33,306 bases of DNA from Vibrionaceae bacterium. GTDB lineage: Bacteria > Pseudomonadota > Gammaproteobacteria > Enterobacterales > Vibrionaceae. The notes beneath the pieces are model-generated. The model did not search any database and had not been told where the DNA came from. It was given only the letters and a program-made list of their open reading frames with translations. This document shows positions 8,037 through 15,842 of the stretch, in pieces; the stretch's first letter is position 1; each line of letters starts with the position of its first letter. The DNA is taken from positions 1-33,306 of the forward strand of contig JAAEZQ010000038.1 in the NCBI GenBank assembly GCA_018222805.1, written 5' to 3'. Made by a program: the position numbers and the translations under genes.

Positions 8037-8543
8037 ATGAAACTTACATCTAAAGGAAGATATGCGGTGACAGCCATGCTGGATGTGGCACTGCATTCGC
8101 AACAAAACCCTGTACCTCTTGCTGATATTTCAGAACGTCAGGGGATTTCGCTCTCGTACTTAGAGCAGTTATTTTCTAAATTGCGCAAAGCGGGCCTTGT
8201 TGCCAGTGTTCGTGGTCCTGGTGGTGGTTACCGACTCGGTACCGACGCAAATGACATCGCAATTGGTACTGTAATTGCAGCTGTGGATGAGTCAGTCGAT
8301 GCAACAAAATGCCAAGGTAAAGGAGACTGCCAAGGCGGGACTCGTTGCTTAACTCATACACTGTGGCGTGACTTAAGCTCTCGTATCAGCGACTTCTTGA
8401 ATAACATCACCCTCGGTGAGTTGATGAAAGATAACGAAGTACTAGAAATTTCTGATCGTCAGGATATTGATCTGGCGGTAACTAATGGGCTTACCAACAA
8501 AAATACAACCACCGCGCCCATCGGTATCAACGTCCGCTCTTAG
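8037..8543 (+). CDS. iscR: Fe-S cluster assembly transcriptional regulator IscR
   Basis: IscR is an Rrf2-family winged-helix regulator that holds a [2Fe-2S] cluster and represses the isc operon when clusters are plentiful. The start is placed at ATG 8037 (MKLTSKGRYAVTAM), matching the family. An in-frame ATG 18 bases upstream would add six residues unlike any relative. The 168-residue protein has its DNA-binding domain at about 1-65 (GISLSYLEQLFSKLRKAGLV). The cluster ligands Cys92, Cys98, Cys104 and His107 are all present. It is the first gene of the isc operon, 28 bases before iscS. Confidence 0.97.
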   Translation: MKLTSKGRYAVTAMLDVALHSQQNPVPLADISERQGISLSYLEQLFSKLRKAGLVASVRGPGGGYRLGTDANDIAIGTVIAAVDESVDATKCQGKGDCQGGTRCLTHTLWRDLSSRISDFLNNITLGELMKDNEVLEISDRQDIDLAVTNGLTNKNTTTAPIGINVRS

Positions 8544-8552
8544 CGGTCAGCT
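8534..8552 (+). other. Hairpin over the iscR stop codon with a T run
   Basis: CCGCT (8534-8538) and AGCGG (8542-8546) form a 5-bp stem with a 3-base loop that contains part of the TAG stop. Five T residues follow at 8550-8554, in the 28-base iscR-iscS spacer. In E. coli, structure in this spacer protects the iscR mRNA when the sRNA RyhB triggers decay of iscSUA. A similar role here is inference. Confidence 0.4.
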
Positions 8553-8571
8553 TTTTACATTGGAGTAGAGA

Positions 8572-9786
8572 ATGAAACTGCCGATTTATCTTGATTATTC
8601 CGCTACATGTCCAGTTGATCCACGTGTTGCTGAAAAAATGGTTCAGTACATGACAATGGATGGCACATTTGGCAACCCAGCGTCTCGTTCGCACCGTTAC
8701 GGCTGGCAGGCAGAAGAAGCAGTGGATACTGCTCGTGAGCAAATTGCTGACCTTCTAAATGCAGATCCACGAGAAATCGTATTCACATCAGGTGCGACTG
8801 AGTCTGACAACCTTGCGATCAAAGGAGCAGCTCACTTTTACTCTAAAAAGGGTAAGCACGTAATCACTTGTAAAACGGAACACAAAGCGGTTCTTGACCC
8901 ATGCCGTCAATTAGAGCGTGAAGGTTTTGAAGTGACTTACCTAGAGCCAGAATCAAACGGCCTGATCGATCTAGAAAAGCTTCAAGCAGCAATGCGTGAT
9001 GACACCGTACTGGTTTCTATCATGCACGTGAACAACGAAATCGGCGTTATTCAAGACATCACAACTATTGGTGAGCTATGTCGTGAGCGTAAAATCGTAT
9101 TCCATGTAGATGCGGCTCAATCTGCTGGTAAGTTGCCAATCGACGTTCAAGAAATGAAAGTTGATTTGATTTCACTATCGGCTCATAAAATTTACGGCCC
9201 TAAAGGTATTGGTGCGCTTTACGTTCGTCGTAAGCCACGTATTCGCCTTGAAGCTCAAATGCACGGCGGTGGTCACGAGCGTGGTTTCCGTTCGGGTACG
9301 CTAGCGACTCACCAAATTGTTGGTATGGGTGAAGCTTTCCGCATTGCAAAAGAAGAAATGCAGAAAGACTATGATCACGCTCTTGCACTTCGCAACCGTC
9401 TTCTAAATGGTGTGAAAGATCTGGAAGCCGTGACTGTAAACGGCGATCTAGAGCAACGCGTACCACAAAACCTAAACATCAGTTTTGCTTTCGTAGAAGG
9501 TGAATCACTGCTTATGTCGCTAAAAGATCTAGCGGTATCGTCTGGTAGTGCTTGTACTTCTGCGAGTCTAGAGCCTTCTTACGTTCTACGTGCCTTAGGC
9601 ATGGATGACGAATTGGCTCATAGCTCGGTTCGTTTCTCATTCGGTCGTTTCACGACGGAAGAAGAAATTGATTACGCAATTGAACAGATCCGCGTTGCAG
9701 TGACTAAGCTACGCGACATGTCTCCTCTATGGGATATGTACAAAGAAGGGATTGATCTGAGCACTGTTGAATGGGCTCACCATTAA
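8572..9786 (+). CDS. iscS: Cysteine desulfurase IscS
   Basis: IscS is a pyridoxal-phosphate enzyme that removes sulfur from cysteine and passes it as persulfide to IscU and to tRNA-thiolating enzymes. The 404 residues match the E. coli length. Lys206 in SLSAHKIYGPKG is the cofactor lysine. Cys328 in SSGSACTSAS is the persulfide-forming cysteine on the mobile loop. His104 in KTEHKAVLDP and GGGHERGFRSGT (232-243) are also present. GGAG at 8561-8564 precedes the ATG. It is the second gene of the isc operon. Confidence 0.99.
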   Translation: MKLPIYLDYSATCPVDPRVAEKMVQYMTMDGTFGNPASRSHRYGWQAEEAVDTAREQIADLLNADPREIVFTSGATESDNLAIKGAAHFYSKKGKHVITCKTEHKAVLDPCRQLEREGFEVTYLEPESNGLIDLEKLQAAMRDDTVLVSIMHVNNEIGVIQDITTIGELCRERKIVFHVDAAQSAGKLPIDVQEMKVDLISLSAHKIYGPKGIGALYVRRKPRIRLEAQMHGGGHERGFRSGTLATHQIVGMGEAFRIAKEEMQKDYDHALALRNRLLNGVKDLEAVTVNGDLEQRVPQNLNISFAFVEGESLLMSLKDLAVSSGSACTSASLEPSYVLRALGMDDELAHSSVRFSFGRFTTEEEIDYAIEQIRVAVTKLRDMSPLWDMYKEGIDLSTVEWAHH

Positions 9787-9822
9787 TCTCAGGGATAGAT
9801 AGAGGATTCGAGGTAATTTATC

Positions 9823-10206
9823 ATGGCATACAGCGAAAAAGTAATTGATCACTACGAGAACCCACGTAACGTTGGTTCATTTGACAAAGAAGACCCATCA
9901 GTAGGTAGCGGCATGGTTGGCGCTCCAGCTTGTGGTGACGTGATGAAGCTGCAAATCAAAGTGACACCAGAAGGTATCATTGAAGATGCGAAGTTCAAAA
10001 CATACGGTTGTGGTAGTGCAATCGCATCAAGCTCACTGGTAACTGAATGGGTGAAAGGTAAGTCTGTTGATGAAGCAGCAGCAATCAAAAACTCTGAGAT
10101 TGCAGAAGAGCTAGAGCTTCCACCAGTGAAAGTTCACTGTTCGATTCTTGCTGAAGACGCAATCAAAGCAGCGGTTGCAGACTACAAGAAAAAACACCAA
10201 GAATAA
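9823..10206 (+). CDS. iscU: Fe-S cluster scaffold IscU
   Basis: IscU is the scaffold on which IscS sulfur and iron are built into a [2Fe-2S] cluster. The 127-residue protein keeps the three ligand cysteines, Cys37, Cys63 and Cys106, with Asp39 and His105 beside them. The peptide LPPVK (99-103), recognised by the chaperone HscA, is intact. The spacer from iscS is 36 bases, with a good ribosome site (GAGG, 9810-9813). Confidence 0.99.
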   Translation: MAYSEKVIDHYENPRNVGSFDKEDPSVGSGMVGAPACGDVMKLQIKVTPEGIIEDAKFKTYGCGSAIASSSLVTEWVKGKSVDEAAAIKNSEIAEELELPPVKVHCSILAEDAIKAAVADYKKKHQE

Positions 10207-10220
10207 TTATTCCGTAATAT

Positions 10221-10245
10221 AATGGGAGTCTTTAACGCTCCCATT
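10221..10245 (+). other. Intercistronic hairpin between iscU and iscA
   Basis: AATGGGAG (10221-10228) and CTCCCATT (10238-10245) form a perfect 8-bp stem with a 9-base loop. No T tract follows, so it is more likely an mRNA-stability or processing element than a terminator. It could help set a higher level of IscS and IscU than of the genes downstream. Confidence 0.55.
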
Positions 10246-10277
10246 CCAATCGTAATTTAGACAGACTAAGGTGCAGT

Positions 10278-10604
10278 ATGGCCATCACAATGACAGAAAC
10301 AGCGGCAAGTCGCGTAAAAGCATTCTTGGATAACCGAGGCAAAGGTATCGGTTTACGTCTTGGAGTGAAGACGACTGGTTGTTCCGGTATGGCGTATGTG
10401 CTTGAGTTTGTTGACGAGCTTAATGAGCAAGAAGATGAAGTCTTTGACCTGTCAGGGGTGAAGATCATCATCGATAAAAAAAGCTTGGTCTACTTAGACG
10501 GTACTGAATTGGATTACGTGAAGGAAGGGTTGAATGAAGGTTTTGAATTCAACAACCCTAACGCAAAAAGTGAATGTGGTTGTGGTGAAAGCTTCAACGT
10601 CTAA
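10278..10604 (+). CDS. iscA: Iron-sulfur cluster assembly protein IscA
   Basis: IscA is an A-type carrier that takes part in maturing [4Fe-4S] proteins. The 108-residue protein contains the three conserved cysteines: Cys35 in TTGCSGMAY, and Cys100 and Cys102 in ECGCGESF. It is one residue longer than the E. coli form before the last pair. It is fourth in the isc operon and is flanked on both sides by hairpin-forming spacers. Confidence 0.98.
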   Translation: MAITMTETAASRVKAFLDNRGKGIGLRLGVKTTGCSGMAYVLEFVDELNEQEDEVFDLSGVKIIIDKKSLVYLDGTELDYVKEGLNEGFEFNNPNAKSECGCGESFNV

Positions 10605-10612
10605 TTGATTGT

Positions 10613-10638
10613 CCTTCTGGGCAAACGAGTCCGGAAGG
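10613..10638 (+). other. Intercistronic hairpin between iscA and hscB
   Basis: CCTTCTGG (10613-10620) and CCGGAAGG (10631-10638) form an 8-bp stem with one G-T pair and a 10-base loop, followed by only CTTTA. A partial terminator or a mRNA-end stabiliser are both possible. Confidence 0.5.
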
Positions 10639-10659
10639 CTTTACTAGGACCCGAACTTA

Positions 10660-11175
10660 ATGAATCACTTTGAATTATTTGGGCTACCAAGTCAGTTTAA
10701 GCTGGATGGTAGCCTTCTTTCTTCTCAGTTCCGAGAACTACAAAAACGTTTCCACCCGGATAATTTTGCTACTGCGTCTGAGCGTGATCGCTTGATGGCA
10801 GTGCAAAAAGCGGCGCAAATTAACGATGCGTACCAAATCCTGAAAAACCCAATCTCTCGAGCGGAGTACATCTTGGCTGAGCAGGGTACGGAAATTCGTG
10901 GCGAACAACAAACCATGCAAGATCCTATGTTCTTAATGGAGCAAATGGAACTGCGTGAAGAACTGGAAGATATTGCTGGCAGCTCTGATCCTGAATTGGC
11001 GCTTTTTGACTTCGATTCTAAGGTCAGCAAAATGTACAAACAGCAATTGGCAAGTGTCGAGCAAGAGCTTGATGACGGTCTTTGGGCAGAAGCCGCTGAC
11101 CGCGTTCGTAAACTGAAATTCATTGCTAAATTAAAGAACGAAATTGAGCTGGCTGAAGAGCGACTCCTCGGCTAG
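10660..11175 (+). CDS. hscB: Co-chaperone HscB (J-domain protein)
   Basis: HscB delivers IscU to the Hsp70 protein HscA and stimulates its ATPase, promoting cluster release. The 171-residue product has an N-terminal J domain with the HPD signature at 32-34 (KRFHPDN). A C-terminal helical bundle binds IscU. The start MNHFELFGLP is the normal one. hscA begins 21 bases after the stop. Confidence 0.97.
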   Translation: MNHFELFGLPSQFKLDGSLLSSQFRELQKRFHPDNFATASERDRLMAVQKAAQINDAYQILKNPISRAEYILAEQGTEIRGEQQTMQDPMFLMEQMELREELEDIAGSSDPELALFDFDSKVSKMYKQQLASVEQELDDGLWAEAADRVRKLKFIAKLKNEIELAEERLLG

Positions 11176-11196
11176 TTAGTGTGACAAGGACCAATC

Positions 11197-13050
11197 ATGG
11201 CACTACTTCAAATCGCAGAACCGGGCCAAAGCTCGGCACCTCATGAGCATAAGTTAGCAGCAGGTATCGACTTAGGCACGACCAACTCATTGGTTGCTTC
11301 CGTGCGCAGTGGCGATGCGACGACTTTACAGGATGAGCAGGGCCGCAGCATTTTGCCGTCCGTGGTGAACTACTCAGCAGATGCGACCATCGTGGGTGAT
11401 GAAGCAAAATCAAAAGCAGAGTTCGAACCAGAAAATACCATTATCTCGGTAAAACGTTTAATCGGCCGTTCATTGAAAGACATTCAATCTCGTTACCCAT
11501 CGTTACCTTACCAGTTTAAAGAGAGCGATAACGGTCTACCGGTTCTACAAACGCCTCAAGGTGATAAAAACCCGATTGAAGTCTCTGCCGATATTCTAAA
11601 AGTGCTGGGTAAACGTGCTGAAGAGTCATTGGGCGGTGAGCTAGCTGGCGTGGTGATCACAGTACCTGCATACTTTGATGATGCGCAGCGTGCGGGTACA
11701 AAAGACGCTGCGAAGTTAGCGGGTTTGCATGTACTTCGTCTGCTTAACGAACCAACTGCAGCTGCAATTGCGTATGGGCTCGACTCAGGTCAGGAAGGCG
11801 TGATAGCGGTGTACGATTTGGGTGGCGGTACATTTGATATCTCTATCTTGCGTCTTTCCAAAGGTGTCTTTGAAGTATTGGCAACTGGTGGTGATTCAGC
11901 GTTAGGTGGTGATGACTTTGACCATTTGTTTGCTGACTTTCTGATGGAACAAGCGGGTCTTGAAGCCCCTCTTTCTGCAGAGAAAAACCGCACACTGTTG
12001 AACATTGCAACCGCAACTAAGATTGCATTTTCTGAGCAAGACAGCGTAGACGTTGATGTGTTTGGCTGGAAAGGCACAGTAATGCGTGAGCAGTTTGAAG
12101 AGCTGATCCGTCCTCTTGTGAAGAAAACACTGATGTCTTGCCGCCGAGCTCTGAAAGACGCAGATGTTGATGCAGAAGAAGTGCTTGAAGTGGTGATGGT
12201 GGGTGGTTCCACTCGTACATTGTTAGTGCGTGAAATGGTTGGCGAGTTCTTCGGTCGTACACCTCTAACAAGCATTAATCCAGATGAAGTAGTTGCAATT
12301 GGTGCTGGTATCCAAGCGGATATTCTGGCAGGTAACAAGCCAGATTCTGAAATGTTGCTGCTGGACGTCATTCCTCTGTCGCTGGGCATTGAAACTATGG
12401 GGGGCTTGGTTGAAAAAATCATTCCTCGCAACACCACAATTCCTGTTGCTCGTGCGCAAGAATTTACCACGTTCAAAGATGGTCAAACGGCCATGAGCGT
12501 GCATGTTGTGCAAGGTGAGCGTGAAATGGTCGATGATTGCCGTTCTCTGGCTCGTTTCTCGCTGAAAGGCATTCCACCAATGGCAGCAGGCGCGGCACAC
12601 ATTCGTGTAACCTATCAAGTAGATGCGGATGGATTGCTTTCTGTTACCGCAATGGAAAAGAGCACGGGTGTGCAGTCTGAGATTCAAGTGAAGCCTTCAT
12701 ACGGTCTGAGTGATACCGAAGTGGCCAACATGTTGCGAGACTCAATGAGTCATGCGAAAGAAGACATGCAAGCACGTGCTTTAGCAGAACAGCGGGTAGA
12801 AGCTGACCGCGTCATTGAAGGTTTGATCGCTGCCATGCAAGCTGATGGTGATGAACTACTATCAGAGCAAGAGAAACAAGATCTATTAAAAGCCATTGAA
12901 GCACTGATTGAGCTGCGCAATGGTGATGATGCTGATGCGATTGAGCAAGGTATTAAAGACACCGATAAAGCGAGCCAAAACTTTGCATCGCGCCGTATGG
13001 ATAAATCGATTCGAGCTGCCTTGTCAGGTCAATCAGTAGACGATATATAA
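11197..13050 (+). CDS. hscA: Fe-S assembly Hsp70 chaperone HscA
   Basis: HscA is the specialised Hsp70 that binds the LPPVK peptide of IscU and drives cluster transfer with ATP. The 617-residue protein has the nucleotide-binding motifs AGIDLGTTNSLVA (22-34) and VYDLGGGTFDIS near 206-217. A substrate-binding domain starts after about residue 390. The short N-terminal extension before GIDLGTTN and the absence of the DnaK-type GGMPGG tail are typical of HscA. AAGGA (11185-11189) precedes the ATG. fdx follows after 13 bases. Confidence 0.98.
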   Translation: MALLQIAEPGQSSAPHEHKLAAGIDLGTTNSLVASVRSGDATTLQDEQGRSILPSVVNYSADATIVGDEAKSKAEFEPENTIISVKRLIGRSLKDIQSRYPSLPYQFKESDNGLPVLQTPQGDKNPIEVSADILKVLGKRAEESLGGELAGVVITVPAYFDDAQRAGTKDAAKLAGLHVLRLLNEPTAAAIAYGLDSGQEGVIAVYDLGGGTFDISILRLSKGVFEVLATGGDSALGGDDFDHLFADFLMEQAGLEAPLSAEKNRTLLNIATATKIAFSEQDSVDVDVFGWKGTVMREQFEELIRPLVKKTLMSCRRALKDADVDAEEVLEVVMVGGSTRTLLVREMVGEFFGRTPLTSINPDEVVAIGAGIQADILAGNKPDSEMLLLDVIPLSLGIETMGGLVEKIIPRNTTIPVARAQEFTTFKDGQTAMSVHVVQGEREMVDDCRSLARFSLKGIPPMAAGAAHIRVTYQVDADGLLSVTAMEKSTGVQSEIQVKPSYGLSDTEVANMLRDSMSHAKEDMQARALAEQRVEADRVIEGLIAAMQADGDELLSEQEKQDLLKAIEALIELRNGDDADAIEQGIKDTDKASQNFASRRMDKSIRAALSGQSVDDI

Positions 13051-13063
13051 GAGATAAGTAGTT

Positions 13064-13402
13064 ATGCCTAAGATTATTGTATTACCACACGAAGATTTGT
13101 GCCCAGAGGGTGCAGTGCTGGAAGCCAATACTGGTGAAACTGTTCTGGACGTAGCGTTAAAGAATGGTATCGGTATTGAACACGCGTGTGAAAAATCCTG
13201 TGCTTGTACCACTTGCCACGTGATCATTCGTGAAGGTTTTGATTCTCTTGAAGAGAGCGAAGAGCTAGAAGATGACATGCTAGATAAAGCATGGGGTCTT
13301 GAACCTGAGTCTCGTCTTGGCTGTCAGGCGAGAATAGCGGATGAAGACTTGGTTGTAGAGATTCCGAAATACACGCTAAACCACGCGTCAGAAGATCACT
13401 AA
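13064..13402 (+). CDS. fdx: [2Fe-2S] ferredoxin of the isc system
   Basis: Fdx supplies electrons for cluster assembly on IscU. The 112-residue protein has the four cluster cysteines of adrenodoxin-type ferredoxins, Cys42, Cys48, Cys51 and Cys87, with the extra Cys46 typical of bacterial Fdx. The block EHACEKSCACTTCHV (39-53) is diagnostic. The spacer to iscX is 37 bases. Confidence 0.98.
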   Translation: MPKIIVLPHEDLCPEGAVLEANTGETVLDVALKNGIGIEHACEKSCACTTCHVIIREGFDSLEESEELEDDMLDKAWGLEPESRLGCQARIADEDLVVEIPKYTLNHASEDH

Positions 13403-13439
13403 AACTATCCCTCAAGTTACAAGGGAAAGAAAAAGGAAG

Positions 13440-13640
13440 ATGAGCATGAAATGGACAGATTCTCGAGATATTGCGATAGAGCTTTGTGACAAGTTTCCAG
13501 ATGTGGACCCACAAACAGTACGTTTTACCGACCTTCATCAATGGATCATGGAGCTGGATGAGTTTGAGGATGACCCAAACCATTGCAACGAAAAGATTCT
13601 GGAAGCCGTTATTATGTGCTGGATGGATGAAGCTGACTGA
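13440..13640 (+). CDS. iscX: Fe-S assembly protein IscX
   Basis: IscX is a small acidic protein that binds IscS and modulates cluster assembly, possibly sensing or donating iron. The 66-residue product has KWTDSRDIA near the start and the acidic patch DEFEDDPNHCNEKILEA near 40-56. The start at 13440 gives the same length as the E. coli protein. However, AAGGA at 13433-13437 is only two bases away, whereas an in-frame ATG at 13446 has ideal spacing, so a 64-residue product is possible. It is the last gene before a strong terminator. Confidence 0.96.
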   Translation: MSMKWTDSRDIAIELCDKFPDVDPQTVRFTDLHQWIMELDEFEDDPNHCNEKILEAVIMCWMDEAD

Positions 13641-13684
13641 TGCTCAATTCGGCGGTAAACGCAGCCGAGTTAACAATTTTTACT

Positions 13685-13715
13685 AAAAAAAGCGGACCCT
13701 TAGGTCCGTTTTTTT
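13685..13715 (+). terminator. Terminator closing the isc operon
   Basis: CGGACC (13693-13698) and GGTCCG (13703-13708) form the core, flanked by seven A and seven T that extend the stem. It separates iscX from pepB, which are usually co-transcribed in E. coli. Confidence 0.92.
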
Positions 13716-13721
13716 ATCATT

Positions 13722-13752
13722 TTGACATTTTTGCCCTACATAATGCTAACAT
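13722..13752 (+). promoter_or_regulatory. Candidate pepB promoter
   Basis: A perfect TTGACA (13722-13727) lies directly after the isc terminator. The best -10 is less clear: TAACAT (13747-13752) with an extended TG before it (19-base gap), or GCTAAC (13745-13750) at 17. A short hairpin CGGCG/CGCCG (13775-13791) lies in the leader. Confidence 0.55.
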
Positions 13753-13811
13753 CCGTGAGTTACTAAAAAACAAGCGGCGTAGGCAACGCCGTTATAAGAC
13801 AAGGAGAAACC

Positions 13812-15110
13812 ATGTCTACACAGATGTCTGTATTTTTAAGCCAAGATTCTGCAGCTCCACATTGGGGTGAAAAGGCTCTGATTTCGTTTGCCGAGACAGG
13901 AGCGACCATACACTTAGGTGAAGGTCATGATCTTGGTGCAATTCAGCGCGCAGCTCGTCAGCTAGATGGCCAGGGAATTCATTCCATTCTACTTTCTGGT
14001 GACAACTGGGATCTAGAGAGTATCTGGGCTTTTCATCAAGGCTACCGTAACCCGAAAAAACACGGTTCTCTTGAGTGGGTTGCTCTATCAGAAGAAGATC
14101 AATCTGAGCTTCAGGCGCGTATTACCGCTACCAACTTCACACGCGATATCATCAACAAAACGGCAGAAGAGGTTGCGCCTCGTCAACTTGCAACGATGGC
14201 AGCGGAATTCATCAAATCTGTTGCGCCAGCAGGGACCGTAACAGCACGTATTGTTAAAGATAAAGATCTACTGGCTGAAGGCTGGGAGGGTATTTACGCC
14301 GTTGGTCGTGGCTCTGAGCGTACATCAGCGATGCTGCAATTGGACTACAACCCAACTGGTGATGAGAATGCACCTGTATTTGCGTGTTTAGTCGGTAAAG
14401 GCATCACTTTTGACTCAGGCGGCTATAGTCTGAAGCCTTCTAACTTTATGAGCGCGATGAAAGCGGATATGGGTGGCTCCGGTACGATCACTGGCGGTTT
14501 GGGCTTAGCTATTCAGCGTGGTTTGAATAAACGTGTGAAACTGATCCTTTGCTGTGCGGAAAACATGGTGTCAGGTCGTGCGCTTAAATTGGGTGACATC
14601 ATTACCTACAAAAACGGTAAAACCGTTGAGATCATGAATACCGATGCCGAAGGTCGTTTGGTGTTGGCTGACGGTCTAATCTACGCCAGTGAACAGAAGC
14701 CTGAGCTTATTATTGACTGTGCAACATTGACTGGCGCGGCGAAAAACGCACTGGGTAATGATTACCACGCGCTAATGAGTTTCGATGATGAGCTTTCTCA
14801 TCAAGCTCTGACGGCGGCAAACCAAGAGAAAGAAGGCTTATGGCCACTGCCTCTTGCTGATTTCCACCGTGGCATGTTGCCATCAAACTTTGCGGATTTA
14901 TCAAACATCAGCTCCGGTGATTACTCACCAGGCGCAAGTACAGCCGCTGCATTCTTGTCTTACTTTGTTGAAGATTACAAGAAAGGTTGGTTACACTTTG
15001 ACTGCGCGGGTACGTACCGCAAATCAGCTTCTGAAAAATGGGCTGCAGGTGCAACTGGTATGGGGGTTCGCACTCTTGCTCGCTTTCTTAACGAGCAAGC
15101 CGATAAGTAA
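13812..15110 (+). CDS. pepB: Aminopeptidase B (M17 leucyl aminopeptidase family)
   Basis: PepB is a cytosolic two-metal aminopeptidase that prefers acidic N-termini and helps recycle peptides. The 432-residue protein contains the M17 metal ligands and catalytic residues: Lys196, Asp201 and Lys208 in GKGITFDSGGYSLK, Asp219, and Asp278, Glu280 and Arg282 in NTDAEGRL. It resembles E. coli PepB more than PepA across its N-terminal domain (HWGEKA, IQRAARQLDGQGI). AAGGAG (13801-13806) precedes the ATG. It keeps its conserved place after iscX but has its own promoter region. Confidence 0.96.
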   Translation: MSTQMSVFLSQDSAAPHWGEKALISFAETGATIHLGEGHDLGAIQRAARQLDGQGIHSILLSGDNWDLESIWAFHQGYRNPKKHGSLEWVALSEEDQSELQARITATNFTRDIINKTAEEVAPRQLATMAAEFIKSVAPAGTVTARIVKDKDLLAEGWEGIYAVGRGSERTSAMLQLDYNPTGDENAPVFACLVGKGITFDSGGYSLKPSNFMSAMKADMGGSGTITGGLGLAIQRGLNKRVKLILCCAENMVSGRALKLGDIITYKNGKTVEIMNTDAEGRLVLADGLIYASEQKPELIIDCATLTGAAKNALGNDYHALMSFDDELSHQALTAANQEKEGLWPLPLADFHRGMLPSNFADLSNISSGDYSPGASTAAAFLSYFVEDYKKGWLHFDCAGTYRKSASEKWAAGATGMGVRTLARFLNEQADK

Positions 15111-15114
15111 TTAA

Positions 15115-15145
15115 AGTGCGGCATTTGGCTTCCTGATGCCGCATT
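15115..15145 (+). terminator. Weak terminator-like hairpin after pepB
   Basis: TGCGGCAT (15117-15124) and ATGCCGCA (15136-15143) form a perfect 8-bp stem, but only TTAATCA follows. It may slow or process the transcript rather than end it, so ndk could be partly read through from pepB. Confidence 0.5.
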
Positions 15146-15197
15146 AATCAGTCACTTTGATATAAAACTATTATTACAAGTACAAAAAGGAAACTTT

Positions 15198-15623
15198 ATG
15201 GCTCTAGAAAGAACGTTTTCAATTGTTAAGCCTGATGCTGTGGAACGAAATCTAATCGGTGAAATCTACAATCGCATTGAAAAAGCAGGTCTGCGTATTG
15301 TGGCGGCAAAAATGGTTCACCTGACTGAAGAGCAGGCGAGCGGTTTTTACGCAGAACATGAAGGCAAAGAGTTTTTCCCACCTCTGAAAGAGTTTATGAC
15401 TTCTGGCCCTATTATGGTTCAGGTACTAGAAGGGGAAAATGCAATTGCTCGTTACCGTGAATTGATGGGGAAAACTAACCCAGAAGAGGCCGCGGCTGGC
15501 ACACTTCGTGCCGATTACGCGTTAAGCATGCGTCACAACTCAGTGCATGGTTCTGATAGCACTGAGTCGGCGGCTCGTGAGATTGAATTTTTCTTCCCTG
15601 AATCAGAGATCTGCTCGCGTTAA
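15198..15623 (+). CDS. ndk: Nucleoside diphosphate kinase
   Basis: Ndk transfers the terminal phosphate from ATP to nucleoside diphosphates through a phosphohistidine, balancing NTP and dNTP pools. The 141-residue protein starts ERTFSIVKPDAVERN. It contains the catalytic His117 in MRHNSVHGSDS, with Arg and Asn residues for nucleotide binding in GxTNPxxAxxGTxRADY (91-107). AAAGGAAA (15186-15193) is a strong ribosome site. It is monocistronic or co-read with pepB, and closed by a terminator. Confidence 0.98.
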   Translation: MALERTFSIVKPDAVERNLIGEIYNRIEKAGLRIVAAKMVHLTEEQASGFYAEHEGKEFFPPLKEFMTSGPIMVQVLEGENAIARYRELMGKTNPEEAAAGTLRADYALSMRHNSVHGSDSTESAAREIEFFFPESEICSR

Positions 15624-15654
15624 TCTTGAAATAACATGTGCTCGTAAAGATAGT

Positions 15655-15682
15655 AAGCCTCGGAAAAGTCCGGGGCTTTTTT
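15655..15682 (+). terminator. Terminator after ndk
   Basis: AAGCCTCGGA (15655-15664) pairs with TCCGGGGCTT (15669-15678), one G-T pair, with loop AAAG and six T residues. Confidence 0.88.
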
Positions 15683-15775
15683 ATTTGAGAAAGTATATTA
15701 ACCCTAATAATAGAATTGTTTAAAATTTAACCGGAACGATTTTAATGCCTTAGCAAAGTCAGGGTCTTAGACCCC

Positions 15776-15804
15776 TTGTTGTAGCTGCATAAAGGCTGTA
15801 CAAT
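15776..15804 (+). promoter_or_regulatory. rlmN promoter
   Basis: TTGTTG (15776-15781) and TACAAT (15799-15804) are 17 bases apart, 39 bases before the rlmN start. A perfect GGGTC/GACCC inverted repeat (15762-15774) sits immediately upstream of the -35 box and could be an operator. Confidence 0.65.
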
Positions 15805-15842
15805 TCGCGCCCTTATTCTTGTTTCAGTCATTGAGAGGCAAC

